A stretch of 27,513 nt of DNA from an uncultured Candidatus Melainabacteria bacterium (GTDB taxonomy: Bacteria; Cyanobacteriota; Vampirovibrionia; Gastranaerophilales; Gastranaerophilaceae): NCBI GenBank assembly GCA_934717895.1, contig CAKUZO010000020.1, forward strand, positions 1 to 27,513. The letters are read 5' to 3'. This document shows, piece after piece, positions 17,184-24,069 of this stretch; position 1 is the stretch's first letter, and every line of letters starts with the position of its first letter. Below the pieces are notes generated by a model that saw only the letters and a list, made by a program, of their open reading frames with translations, did not search any database and was not told the origin of the DNA. Both the position numbers and the translations under genes were made by a program.

Positions 17184-18119
17184 ATGAAAGATAACGAACA
17201 AAGGCATAGTCAGGACATAGATTTAAGGCGAGAATTCCAGGAACTTCATATCGAGGCAAGTGAGTATGCCGAGATTATTGAAGAACCTATTCAAGACGGC
17301 AAACACCTTGTTAAAAAGAAGCGTCGTGAACGTCTTGTCCGCAAAGGGAGAATGAAACAGGAGCGTTTCCGTGGATTTATGCGCTTTTTCTTGTCATTAA
17401 CTTTTTTGTTCGGATTAAGTTATGCCCTGAAATGTCGCGGTTGGTATATGGATCCGAATGCGTTTAATCGTGTTGGCGGAAATTCAGTTGAAATTATAAA
17501 TAATAACATCGTTCCTTCACATAAGATTTTGGCACTTTTGAAAAATAGTGATGTTCCGCATGTGCCGATGTATATGGCAAAAACGGGGGCTATCAAAAAA
17601 GAATTGATGAAATTGACTCCTGTTGAGGACGTTTATATCAGGCGTTATGCGTTTCCGGCGAGAATTCAGATTATTTTAAAAGAAAGAATTCCTGCAATAG
17701 TTATTGCACCAGATGAAAAAGCGACTCCGGTTGCGTTTTTTACAGTTGACGGAAAACTTATCGGAAGAGAGTTTTTGCCGCTAAAATCACAGTTTAAGGT
17801 CATAAAAGTCTTGTCTTATGGCAATAAAGGCGATGACTACCACAAGTGGAATTTGAACAAAATTCACGAGATTGAAAAGATTAAAAATTACGTCGAGGCA
17901 TATTCTAAGGAACCTGTTGAGTATATTGATATGCGTAATCCAAACGATGTTTACGTGAAAATAAAGACGGTAAATATTCGACTTGGCAGACTTGATGAGA
18001 GCGTGTTTAAACGAATTGAGAGAATTCCTTCAATCTTGCCACAGGTGAAGATGGTTGATTCAAAGGTTAAATACCTTGATTTGAGTTGGGAAAAAGTAAA
18101 TTATTTAAAATTGCAATAA
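17184..18119 (+). CDS. ftsQ: Cell division protein FtsQ
   Basis: This 311-residue bitopic membrane protein has a basic cytoplasmic N-terminus (about 1-62, with HLVKKKRRERLVRKGRMKQE), a single membrane helix (about 64-82), and a periplasmic POTRA-type domain (about 101-172). A beta domain ending near the C-terminus follows (LGRLDESVFKRIERIPSIL, typical of FtsQ/DivIB). FtsQ links early and late divisome proteins. The sequence is divergent, as usual in this family, but domain order and operon position after murB-ddl make the call good. It starts with no gap after ddl and has only a distant GCAGG, so translation likely depends on coupling. The next gene is nadE, not ftsA or ftsZ. Confidence 0.85.
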   Translation: MKDNEQRHSQDIDLRREFQELHIEASEYAEIIEEPIQDGKHLVKKKRRERLVRKGRMKQERFRGFMRFFLSLTFLFGLSYALKCRGWYMDPNAFNRVGGNSVEIINNNIVPSHKILALLKNSDVPHVPMYMAKTGAIKKELMKLTPVEDVYIRRYAFPARIQIILKERIPAIVIAPDEKATPVAFFTVDGKLIGREFLPLKSQFKVIKVLSYGNKGDDYHKWNLNKIHEIEKIKNYVEAYSKEPVEYIDMRNPNDVYVKIKTVNIRLGRLDESVFKRIERIPSILPQVKMVDSKVKYLDLSWEKVNYLKLQ

Positions 18120-18139
18120 ATTTGATAAGGACGTGAAAT

Positions 18140-19543
18140 ATGAAAACAGTAGTAGCACAGATAAGATTAAAAACAGCTGATTTTAAGTTTAATTTAGAAA
18201 ATATAATCAAAAACATTAATTCTGATTGCGACTTGATTATATTTCCACAGGTTGATATCGAGGACTTGGGCGGAAAAGATTTGACATTTGACGATGGTTG
18301 TATGTCGGCTCAGGCAAAGTTGTATAGAGAAATTGCGGATAAGAATTTTAAACAAAACATTCTTCTTGGTGATATTTTGATTAGAAATGGAGAGGTTGAA
18401 GTTTCTGATTACGGTGTGTTTGACATTTGCGGAAAGAAAGTTTTTGTGTCTGACACGTTTATGGAAGATGTTGATTGCGACTTGTATGTTTTGGCGAAAA
18501 ACAGATATTATGCGATGAACACTTATAAAGATTTTGTTGACGAAATCCATACTCATAGCGATTTTATTTATGTCAACGCACTTGGAATTGCTGATGAAAA
18601 TGTTTTTGCCGGCGGAAGTTTTGCGAAAAACGCAAGCAATGAACTTGTAATGCAAATGCCATTTTGTCAGGAAGATGTTGATACGGTTGATTTTGCAAGG
18701 GTTGTTGAGTTTTTTGATGAATCGGTCGAATCACAAGTTTACGATGTGACGACTTTTGCATTGAGAGAGTATTGCGAAAATACAGGGTTTAAGAAGGTTG
18801 TTTTAGGACTTTCAGGCGGAATTGACAGTGCATTGACAGCAGCTTTGGCGGTTGAAGCTATTGGTAAAGACAACGTTTTGGGTATTTTGATGCCGAGCAT
18901 GTATTCCTCAGAAGGCAGTGTGACAGATAGTTTGAAATTGGCTGAAAATCTTGGAATTCAGACTGTAAAAGAGCCGATTACTCCGCTTTTTGAAGCTTTT
19001 ATGAAAGGGCGTGAAAGCTTGCATGACTTGGCGGAAGAAAATTTACAAGCAAGATTAAGAGGCTTGATTTTGATGTTCTATTCAAATCGAGAAGGTCGTT
19101 TGCTATTGTCAACAGGCAATAAATCTGAGAGTGCAATGGGTTTTGGAACCCTTTATGGCGACTTGGCTGGTGGATTTAATATGATTTGTGATTTGACAAA
19201 GACAAATGTTTATAAGCTTTCAAATTATATTAATCGAAATGGCGAAGTTATTCCGCAAGCTATTATAGACAAAGCTCCGTCAGCAGAACTTCACCCTGGG
19301 CAAAAAGATCAAGATAGATTGCCTGAATATGCGGTTTTGGACGATGTTATCGAGATGTATGTTGAACAAAACAAATCGATTGATGAGATCTGTCAAAAAT
19401 ACGACAGAAAACTTGTTGAAGAAACGATTAAAAAGATTTATAGAATGCAGTTTAAGCGTCATCAATGCTGTTTGGGTGTACGTTTGACCGAACGTTCATT
19501 CTGTAACGGGGTTGAAATGCCGATTGTACAAAGATATTATTAA
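18140..19543 (+). CDS. nadE: NAD+ synthetase with a degenerate glutaminase domain
   Basis: The C-terminal part (about 195-467) is a complete NAD synthetase. It has the pyrophosphatase loop SGGIDSA (225-231), LSTGNKSE, GTLYGDLAGGFN, DKAPSAELHPGQKDQDRLPEY and an RHQCCLGVR tail. It amidates deamido-NAD at the last step of NAD synthesis. The N-terminal part (about 1-185) aligns with the nitrilase-like glutaminase domain of glutamine-dependent NadE but is shortened. Its expected Glu is Gln (FPQ, 35-37). The LPNYGVFDE region is VSDYGVFDI with no nearby Lys. The ICED nucleophile region reads VSDTF, with no Cys. I infer a domain that cannot hydrolyse glutamine, so the enzyme probably uses ammonia. 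The total length (467) is well below the usual 540-680. The Shine-Dalgarno ATAAGGA precedes the ATG, and the gene is last in the murC operon. Confidence 0.93.
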   Translation: MKTVVAQIRLKTADFKFNLENIIKNINSDCDLIIFPQVDIEDLGGKDLTFDDGCMSAQAKLYREIADKNFKQNILLGDILIRNGEVEVSDYGVFDICGKKVFVSDTFMEDVDCDLYVLAKNRYYAMNTYKDFVDEIHTHSDFIYVNALGIADENVFAGGSFAKNASNELVMQMPFCQEDVDTVDFARVVEFFDESVESQVYDVTTFALREYCENTGFKKVVLGLSGGIDSALTAALAVEAIGKDNVLGILMPSMYSSEGSVTDSLKLAENLGIQTVKEPITPLFEAFMKGRESLHDLAEENLQARLRGLILMFYSNREGRLLLSTGNKSESAMGFGTLYGDLAGGFNMICDLTKTNVYKLSNYINRNGEVIPQAIIDKAPSAELHPGQKDQDRLPEYAVLDDVIEMYVEQNKSIDEICQKYDRKLVEETIKKIYRMQFKRHQCCLGVRLTERSFCNGVEMPIVQRYY

Positions 19544-19573
19544 AAAAAGGAGCTGATTAAAGCTCCTTTTTTT
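19542..19573. terminator. Bidirectional terminator between nadE and the pilin gene
   Basis: The stem AGGAGCT/AGCTCCT (19548-19554 with 19561-19567) has the loop GATTAA. A run of A on the left and T on the right makes it work as an intrinsic terminator on both strands, for nadE and for the convergent pseudopilin gene. Confidence 0.9.
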
Positions 19574-19581
19574 ATAAAAAT

Positions 19582-20244
19582 TTAGTAGTTCATTTTCCCT
19601 TCTTGTAGAACTTTTGCAGTGCAATCAAATTGTCCTTCTACACACGATAATTGCTGTCCTGTTCCATCAGGTAAAAGTTTTCCATTGGACCAGTCAACAA
19701 CGAAAAGAAAAATATCTCTTCCTGGTTTGTTTGGTCCTTTGGCTCGACTATTTATATCTACATAAATATGGGGCGCATTGTTTGCACTAAGAAAATAATA
19801 TGTAAAACCATCTGTTGTTACTACTTCACCGCATGAGCTACCATTAAAAAGATTGTATGGTTGCCAAGCAATGTTCCCATTTTTATCAAGATCCATTCCG
19901 GCTTTGCACCATTCTTCATTACATCTTTCATAAATCTTTTTTGTTTTAACTGTTTTAAATTGTTTGGATATTCTTGTAAAACATTCTTCTTCTATTTCTT
20001 GATTATTCGATAAATTTTGGATAGTTCCACAATAAGTTTGTTTCCAGTCAACTACACCTTCATCAACAGCCATTTTATTAATCGCATTTCCAAGAGTCGA
20101 ATAAGCCTTTTTTAGTTGGGTTACATATACTTGTTTTTGATAATTTTTAATTAATGTCGGCAACGTCATAGCTGCAACGACGCCAATAATACCTAATGTT
20201 ATTAGGACTTCTGCTAATGTGAAACCAAATTTGTTTTTATTCAT
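19582..20244 (-). CDS. Type II/IV secretion pseudopilin-like protein, copy 1
   Basis: From the ATG at 20244 the protein has 220 residues. It starts with a short basic leader MNKNKFG and then FTLAEVLITLGIIGVVAAMTLPTL, the class III prepilin signature: cleavage after Gly by prepilin peptidase, Glu at mature position 5, and a long hydrophobic helix. The rest is a secreted domain with seven Cys, likely paired. A C-terminal loop contains VDINSRAKGPNKPGRDIF, and the protein ends GKMNY. The reading frame extends upstream to 20301, but AAGGAGAG just before 20244 and the prepilin leader fix the start. It is divergent from an XRE regulator with an operator-like palindrome in its promoter. No assembly ATPase or platform gene is in view. 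The exact role (minor pilin, pseudopilin, competence) is open. Confidence 0.88.
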   Translation of the reverse strand: MNKNKFGFTLAEVLITLGIIGVVAAMTLPTLIKNYQKQVYVTQLKKAYSTLGNAINKMAVDEGVVDWKQTYCGTIQNLSNNQEIEEECFTRISKQFKTVKTKKIYERCNEEWCKAGMDLDKNGNIAWQPYNLFNGSSCGEVVTTDGFTYYFLSANNAPHIYVDINSRAKGPNKPGRDIFLFVVDWSNGKLLPDGTGQQLSCVEGQFDCTAKVLQEGKMNY

Positions 20245-20332
20245 AAAACTCTCCTTTAAAATCTTCTGTAATATAAATATACCACACTTACGTATTGTCA
20301 ATACGTATAATTAACAAAAATTTACGTATAAA
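20242..20332. repeat. Upstream region of pilin copy 1 (duplicated, operator-bearing copy)
   Basis: This stretch aligns without gaps to 21317-21407 upstream of pilin copy 2. I count about 10 mismatches in 91 positions. Six lie in the 19-bp palindrome and two in a third half-site, so nearly all the divergence is in the operator elements. Confidence 0.85.
20276..20301 (-). promoter_or_regulatory. Promoter of pilin copy 1
   Basis: The minus strand has a perfect TTGACA (20301-20296) in the centre of the palindrome. Downstream is an extended -10-like TGGTATATT, whose hexamer is 20281-20276. The 14-bp spacing is short, so the extended -10 may dominate. A repressor on the palindrome would cover the -35 region. 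Confidence 0.5.
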
Positions 20333-20342
20333 CTGTACGTAT
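20289..20342. promoter_or_regulatory. Putative operator: 19-bp palindrome plus two half-sites
   Basis: TACGTATTG-T-CAATACGTA (20289-20307) is a perfect palindrome. Two further TACGTAT half-sites lie at 20323-20329 and 20336-20342, the last overlapping the start codon of the XRE gene. Position and symmetry fit a site for the adjacent HTH protein. It would repress the pilin promoter and the regulator's own gene. This is inferred; binding is not shown. Confidence 0.65.
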
Positions 20343-20556
20343 GAAGCAAGAGTTCTATAAGTTACTTGGTAAAAAAATAAAGCAAAGGCGACAAAAACTC
20401 GGACTAACTCAACAACAACTTGCTGATGAACTTAATCTGAGTTTAAATTTTGTTGGCAAAATTGAGGTAGCTTTTTCAAAGCCTTCACTTGATACGCTTA
20501 TTGAAATTGCTGAGGCACTTGAAACAACGGTTTCTGATTTGACTAATTTTTCATAA
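20341..20556 (+). CDS. Small XRE-family (Cro/CI-type HTH) regulator
   Basis: The 71-residue protein is essentially one HTH_XRE domain. It has KIKQRRQKLGLTQQQLADELNLSLNFVGKIEVAFSKPSLDTLIEIAEALE, with the LTQQQLADELNLS helix-turn-helix core at about 22-35, and no extra effector domain. Such stand-alone proteins usually act as dimeric repressors of their own and adjacent promoters. The gene is divergent from pilin copy 1. The palindrome and half-sites between them are its likely operator. There is no Shine-Dalgarno. A TATAAA box (20327-20332) ends 8 nt before the ATG, suggesting a leaderless or nearly leaderless mRNA. It sits between two pilin genes and just beyond the duplicated upstream block. 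No toxin partner is seen next to it. Confidence 0.9.
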   Translation: MKQEFYKLLGKKIKQRRQKLGLTQQQLADELNLSLNFVGKIEVAFSKPSLDTLIEIAEALETTVSDLTNFS

Positions 20557-20581
20557 CCTTTATGACAGAGTGTTTACTTAT

Positions 20582-20617
20582 AAAAAAATTGTGACGATAT
20601 TTCAATCGCCACAATTT
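20582..20617 (-). terminator. Intrinsic terminator of pilin copy 2
   Basis: An 8-bp outer stem (20586-20593 with 20610-20617), one mismatch and a 4-bp inner stem (20595-20598 with 20605-20608) enclose a 6-nt loop. On the minus strand it ends in a run of seven T, directly after the stop at 20621. The plus-strand T run is poor. Confidence 0.8.
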
Positions 20618-20620
20618 CTA

Positions 20621-21319
20621 TTAGTAATCCATTTTCCAACCGTTTTGCATCAGATGATAAAGAGGGTTGTTTGTATATAGATGCGTGTTATAACTAATGC
20701 AATCTGTATTTACAGGATATGCGTAACTAATTTTTCCATTCCTACAATAGCTAAATGTGAATAAATCTCTTCCATCTTGATTTGGCCCTTTTTCTCCATT
20801 TATATCATAACTAAATGAAATTCCTGCCTGACTAGGAAATGCGTAATAAACAACACCATCAGCAGAATAAAAACCGGTAATAGTTGCCCAATTATTGTGA
20901 AACGAAGAGATGTTATATTTATAAGGCGCGCTACCATATTCTATATTGCAGTCATCATTTTTGCAAATTTTTACTGTTTTTATATATTGAGGAATAATTC
21001 TTTCAAGTACAGTTGGATTGCCATATAACTCTTCACAATTCTCAGAGCCAGTAAAATTCCCATTACTGCTATAAGTTAGGCTGCATACTCCATCAGTAAA
21101 TAATGATGTTGATGTAAAATCGCTAGCATTTTCGTCTGCTTGAATTTTATTCATCATATTCATTATTGTATTCATACCTTTTTTTGCACCGGTTGCATAC
21201 ACTTGCTTTTGGTGTTGTTGTATTAATGTTGGCAACGTCATAGCAGCAACAACTCCAATAATACCAAGCGTTATCAGCACCTCTGCAAGAGTAAAACCTT
21301 GTTTTGCGTTCTTATTCAT
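20621..21319 (-). CDS. Type II/IV secretion pseudopilin-like protein, copy 2
   Basis: This 232-residue protein is a paralog of the preceding pilin, with the leader MNKNAKQG followed by the same FTLAEVLITLGIIGVVAAMTLPTL helix and E5. The two are almost identical over the first about 35 residues and then diverge strongly. Similarity returns in the C-terminal loop (YDINGEKGPNQDGRDLFTF) and in the ending WKMDY, versus GKMNY in copy 1. Six Cys lie in the exported domain. A Shine-Dalgarno AAGGAG lies just upstream of the ATG, in a leader shared base for base with copy 1. It is a separate transcription unit, closed by its own terminator at 20582-20617. The role within a pilus or type II secretion machine is not determinable here. 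Confidence 0.9.
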   Translation of the reverse strand: MNKNAKQGFTLAEVLITLGIIGVVAAMTLPTLIQQHQKQVYATGAKKGMNTIMNMMNKIQADENASDFTSTSLFTDGVCSLTYSSNGNFTGSENCEELYGNPTVLERIIPQYIKTVKICKNDDCNIEYGSAPYKYNISSFHNNWATITGFYSADGVVYYAFPSQAGISFSYDINGEKGPNQDGRDLFTFSYCRNGKISYAYPVNTDCISYNTHLYTNNPLYHLMQNGWKMDY

Positions 21320-21407
21320 AAAACTCTCCTTTAAAATCTTCTGTAATATAAATATAACATACTTACCTAGTATAAATACACATAATTAACAAAAATTTAT
21401 CTATAAA
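21317..21407. repeat. Upstream region of pilin copy 2 (duplicated, operator-less copy)
   Basis: Gap-free copy of 20242-20332. The start codon, Shine-Dalgarno, leader and extended -10 hexamer (TGTTATATT on the minus strand) are kept. The palindrome has become TACCTAGTATAAATACACA and the TACGTAT half-site has become TATCTAT, so dyad symmetry is lost. Confidence 0.85.
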
Positions 21408-21422
21408 ATGATTAAAAAGTAC

Positions 21423-21454
21423 AAAAAAATGCACCTCTAATGAAGTGCATTTTT
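21423..21454 (-). terminator. Intrinsic terminator of the HU gene
   Basis: The stem AATGCAC/GTGCATT, extended by A-T pairs (21425-21434 with 21445-21454), has a 10-nt loop. On the minus strand it ends in a T run after the HU stop at 21481. It could also act on the plus strand. Confidence 0.8.
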
Positions 21455-21480
21455 CTATTCTTATACTCAAAAATTCAAAA

Positions 21481-21756
21481 CTATTTGTTTACTTCGTCTT
21501 TGAATTTTTTACCTGCTGAGAATGCTGGAACTGTTGTTGCAGCAATTTTCAATTCTTTACCTGTTTGAGGGTTGCGGCCAATTCTAGCAGCTCTTTTTCT
21601 AGCTTCAAAAGTACCAAAGCCTACCAATGTAACTTTTTTACCTTTTGCAACTGTTTTTTGAATAGTGTCAACCAAAGCTCCTAAAACTTCAGCAGCTTCT
21701 TTTTGAGTAACACCTGATTTTTTAGCGATTTCTTGTACTAATTCTTCTTTGTTCAT
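21481..21756 (-). CDS. hup: DNA-binding protein HU
   Basis: From the ATG at 21756 the protein has 91 residues, the standard HU length. It begins MNKEELVQEIAKKSGV and has the alpha-helical dimerisation part (1-40), VGFGTFE (45-51), and the DNA-bending arm with RNPQTG (61-66). It ends with PAFSAGKKFKDEVN. HU is an abundant nucleoid protein that bends DNA. The frame stays open to 21840, but AAGGAG (21764-21769) 7 nt before 21756 and the family N-terminus fix the shorter start. It has its own promoter and terminator. HU rather than IHF is favoured by the sequence and by being a single homodimer-type gene. Confidence 0.97.
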   Translation of the reverse strand: MNKEELVQEIAKKSGVTQKEAAEVLGALVDTIQKTVAKGKKVTLVGFGTFEARKRAARIGRNPQTGKELKIAATTVPAFSAGKKFKDEVNK

Positions 21757-21790
21757 CACAAAACTCCTTCTTCTTTTTTGTACAAAATTT

Positions 21791-21818
21791 ATTATAACCA
21801 ATCCTTTTTGAAAATCAA
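21791..21818 (-). promoter_or_regulatory. Promoter of the HU gene
   Basis: The minus strand reads TTGATT (21818-21813), a 16-bp spacer and TATAAT (21796-21791). The leader would be about 28 nt and contains the Shine-Dalgarno sequence. Confidence 0.7.
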
Positions 21819-21928
21819 GCCCTTTAACGTTTATTAACACTTTTTTACATTTAAAACATTCAGATGTAGGAATTTATTTTACAAAAAGTAATGATTTTTA
21901 AGTTATTTTGGGCAAAATTTTATGGTTT

Positions 21929-21937
21929 TGGTATAAT
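21929..21937 (+). promoter_or_regulatory. Extended -10 promoter of the glycosyltransferase-apt unit
   Basis: TGGTATAAT (21929-21937) is a consensus extended -10 element. A weak TTGGGC lies 18 bp upstream. The start codon at 21966 is about 28 nt downstream. Confidence 0.6.
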
Positions 21938-21965
21938 GTTTAGGTAACTGAATGGGAGTATGCAG

Positions 21966-23447
21966 ATGAAAGAACGAATTTTACTTTTTACCATTGTTTT
22001 TGGACTGGGTGTTTTTATATACATCTTTCAGAGCTACTTTAATACTGTATGGGGACTTGCAATTCTTTGTGTGCTAATGTCTATTTACGTACTCTTTATG
22101 AACCTTTCGTATAAATTCCAAAAAAGGAAGTTACAAAAATACCCACAGGTTATAAACGAAAATTACAAACCATTTGTATCGGTTCTAATTCCTGCACATG
22201 ATGAGGAAGCTGTTATCGGAAATACTGTTCAAAATATATTGAACATGGATTACGAAAATTTTGAAATTATTGTAATTGACGATAGGAGTTCAGATAACAC
22301 AGCGTCAGTTATAAAAGATTTGGAAGCAAAGTATGAAAAAGTTACGGCACTAATTCGTTCGCAAGATGCTTTTCCGGGGAAATCAGCAGTTTTAAATGAT
22401 GCATTTAAAATAGCAAAGGGCGAAGCAATCCTTGTGTTTGATGCTGATGCAACAGTTGAACCGGACTTTTTATCAAAACTTATTCCCCACCTTGAACCCA
22501 AAGACGTTGGCGGTGTTCAGGCAAGAAAAGTTATCCGCAATAAAAACGTAAACATTTTAACAAGGTGTCAAAACAACGAATACACGCTGGATACTTATTT
22601 TCAGGTCGGAAGGGACTCTGTAAAAGGGGCTGTTGAACTTCGGGGAAATGGCGAACTTTTAAAACGCAAAGCAATCGAAGATATCGGCGGCTGGAATAAC
22701 TATACAATTGTTGACGATTTAGACATGTCGACAAGAATGCACATAAAAGGTTGGGATATAAGATTTTGCCCAGATGCAGTGGTTTACGAGGAAGGGATTA
22801 TATATTTAAGACCGCTATACAGACAAAGAAGAAGATGGCTGGAAGGTACAATCAGACGCTATTTGGAATACTCAGGAGCCGCACTTTGTTCTCGTGATAT
22901 GTCACTTCGTGCGGGGCTGGATATGATGGCGTACATTTCAGAATTCATTATGCCTGGGTGGTTTTTAATGGAAATCTTAATCCGCGGGTTTAAAGTTGTC
23001 GCAAAACAGGCACCTCCGCACATGCTCTATTCATCAATCTTTATCGGGTGCTTAATCGGTTTTGGGTTCTTCACAGCTGCAAGATATGCTCTAAGACGTT
23101 ATGACTACATGCCAAGACTAGATGCAACATTTGAGGCGTTACAGACATCTGTTTATCTTCTTATAATATGGTTCCCACTCGTTCTTTATATCTGTTTCAA
23201 GATATTATTCATGAAAAAAGACATGAACTGGGGTAAAACAGCGCATGGACTTGTTCAAGAAGAAGAAGCAAGTATAAAAGATTTCATCAGAAAAGAACTT
23301 GAAAAAACTAAAGAATATACAAAAGAATACACTGAAAAATATAGAGAAAAACTTAAACAAATCCTTGCAGAAAAAGCTTTTTATGGGGATTTGAAACTTT
23401 CAGATAAGATTAACTTTAATATAAATAGCAAAAAAGGAGAAAAATAA
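21966..23447 (+). CDS. Membrane-bound family 2 glycosyltransferase
   Basis: This protein of about 493 residues is a GT2 inverting glycosyltransferase of the processive, membrane-embedded type (PgaC/IcaA, NodC and hyaluronan synthase-like). Two N-terminal helices (about 5-22 and 28-46) precede the GT-A domain. Motifs are VSVLIPAHDEE, IDDRSSDNT (105-113), FDADATVEP (158-166), RGNGELLKRKAIEDIGGW, the catalytic-base region DDLDMSTR (250-257) and the product-binding QRRRW (287-291). C-terminal helices follow, then a charged coiled-coil tail (about 428-465). It probably polymerises and exports a beta-linked exopolysaccharide, though the sugar is unknown. Two ATGs are possible (21960 and 21966). GGGAG at 21954-21958 is correctly spaced only for the second. 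No bcsZ- or pgaB-like partner adjoins it; the next gene is apt. Confidence 0.9.
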   Translation: MKERILLFTIVFGLGVFIYIFQSYFNTVWGLAILCVLMSIYVLFMNLSYKFQKRKLQKYPQVINENYKPFVSVLIPAHDEEAVIGNTVQNILNMDYENFEIIVIDDRSSDNTASVIKDLEAKYEKVTALIRSQDAFPGKSAVLNDAFKIAKGEAILVFDADATVEPDFLSKLIPHLEPKDVGGVQARKVIRNKNVNILTRCQNNEYTLDTYFQVGRDSVKGAVELRGNGELLKRKAIEDIGGWNNYTIVDDLDMSTRMHIKGWDIRFCPDAVVYEEGIIYLRPLYRQRRRWLEGTIRRYLEYSGAALCSRDMSLRAGLDMMAYISEFIMPGWFLMEILIRGFKVVAKQAPPHMLYSSIFIGCLIGFGFFTAARYALRRYDYMPRLDATFEALQTSVYLLIIWFPLVLYICFKILFMKKDMNWGKTAHGLVQEEEASIKDFIRKELEKTKEYTKEYTEKYREKLKQILAEKAFYGDLKLSDKINFNINSKKGEK

Positions 23448-23981
23448 ATGGCTACACAAACTATCATTGATGTAAAAAGCAAAATCAGAGATATAAAAGA
23501 TTTTCCAAAAGAAGGAATTATTTTCAGAGATATAACAACAGCTTTGAAAGATGCAGAAACTTTAAAAGTAATCGTGGACTACCTTTGTGAACAATTTAAA
23601 GATGTAAAAATCGATTATATTGCAGGTATTGAAAGCCGTGGATTTATCTTGGGCATGCCTATGGCATACAAAATGGGAATAGGGTTTGTTCCTGTTAGAA
23701 AACCAAACAAGCTACCTGCCGCAACTTATTCGCAAGAATATGCGCTTGAATATGGTACTGATAAAATCGAAATTCACCAAGACGCTTTCCCACAAGGCGC
23801 AAATGTTCTTGTAGTAGATGATTTACTTGCAACCGGTGGAACCGCAGAAGCGGCATGCAAACTTGTTAAAAAAGCCGGTGCAAACCTTATTGGTACAGCA
23901 TTTTTAATCGAATTAACAGCACTAAGCGGAAGAGATAAACTTGTGGATTCTCCAAAAATCGTTTCTATGTTGCAATATTAA
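23448..23981 (+). CDS. apt: Adenine phosphoribosyltransferase
   Basis: This 177-residue type I phosphoribosyltransferase salvages adenine to AMP with PRPP. It has the N-terminal IRDIKDFPKEGIIFRDIT, then IAGIESRGFILG, PVRKPNKLPAATYSQEY, and the PRPP loop VLVVDDLLATGGTA (about 121-134). The length is normal. It begins directly after the stop of the glycosyltransferase gene, with AAAAGGAG inside the end of that gene, so the two are co-transcribed and coupled. A hairpin follows at 23998. The functional link to the glycosyltransferase is probably only operon sharing. Confidence 0.98.
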   Translation: MATQTIIDVKSKIRDIKDFPKEGIIFRDITTALKDAETLKVIVDYLCEQFKDVKIDYIAGIESRGFILGMPMAYKMGIGFVPVRKPNKLPAATYSQEYALEYGTDKIEIHQDAFPQGANVLVVDDLLATGGTAEAACKLVKKAGANLIGTAFLIELTALSGRDKLVDSPKIVSMLQY

Positions 23982-23997
23982 TATATAATATTTTTGA

Positions 23998-24018
23998 TGG
24001 GGCGAAACTTTCGCCCCA
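23998..24018 (+). terminator. Strong hairpin after apt, weak T tract
   Basis: TGGGGCGAA (23998-24006) pairs perfectly with 24010-24018 around the 3-nt loop ACT. Only a short T-rich stretch (CTTATTT) follows, so termination may be partial and the next gene may receive read-through. Confidence 0.7.
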
Positions 24019-24069
24019 CTTATTTAAGAAGAAGGGCTGCAAGGTAATAAGTTATCAAAGGAGAATAAA

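Noticed and set aside
18194..18655. 153-residue antisense open frame inside nadE
   Set aside because: Composition (many Ile, Asn and Phe, no domain) is that of a shadow frame, and the nadE frame is clearly coding. The loss of NadE catalytic residues does not depend on this frame.
20341..20556. XRE gene as antitoxin of a toxin-antitoxin pair
   Set aside because: No small toxin-like gene lies on either side. The neighbours are pilin genes in separate, opposite-strand transcription units.
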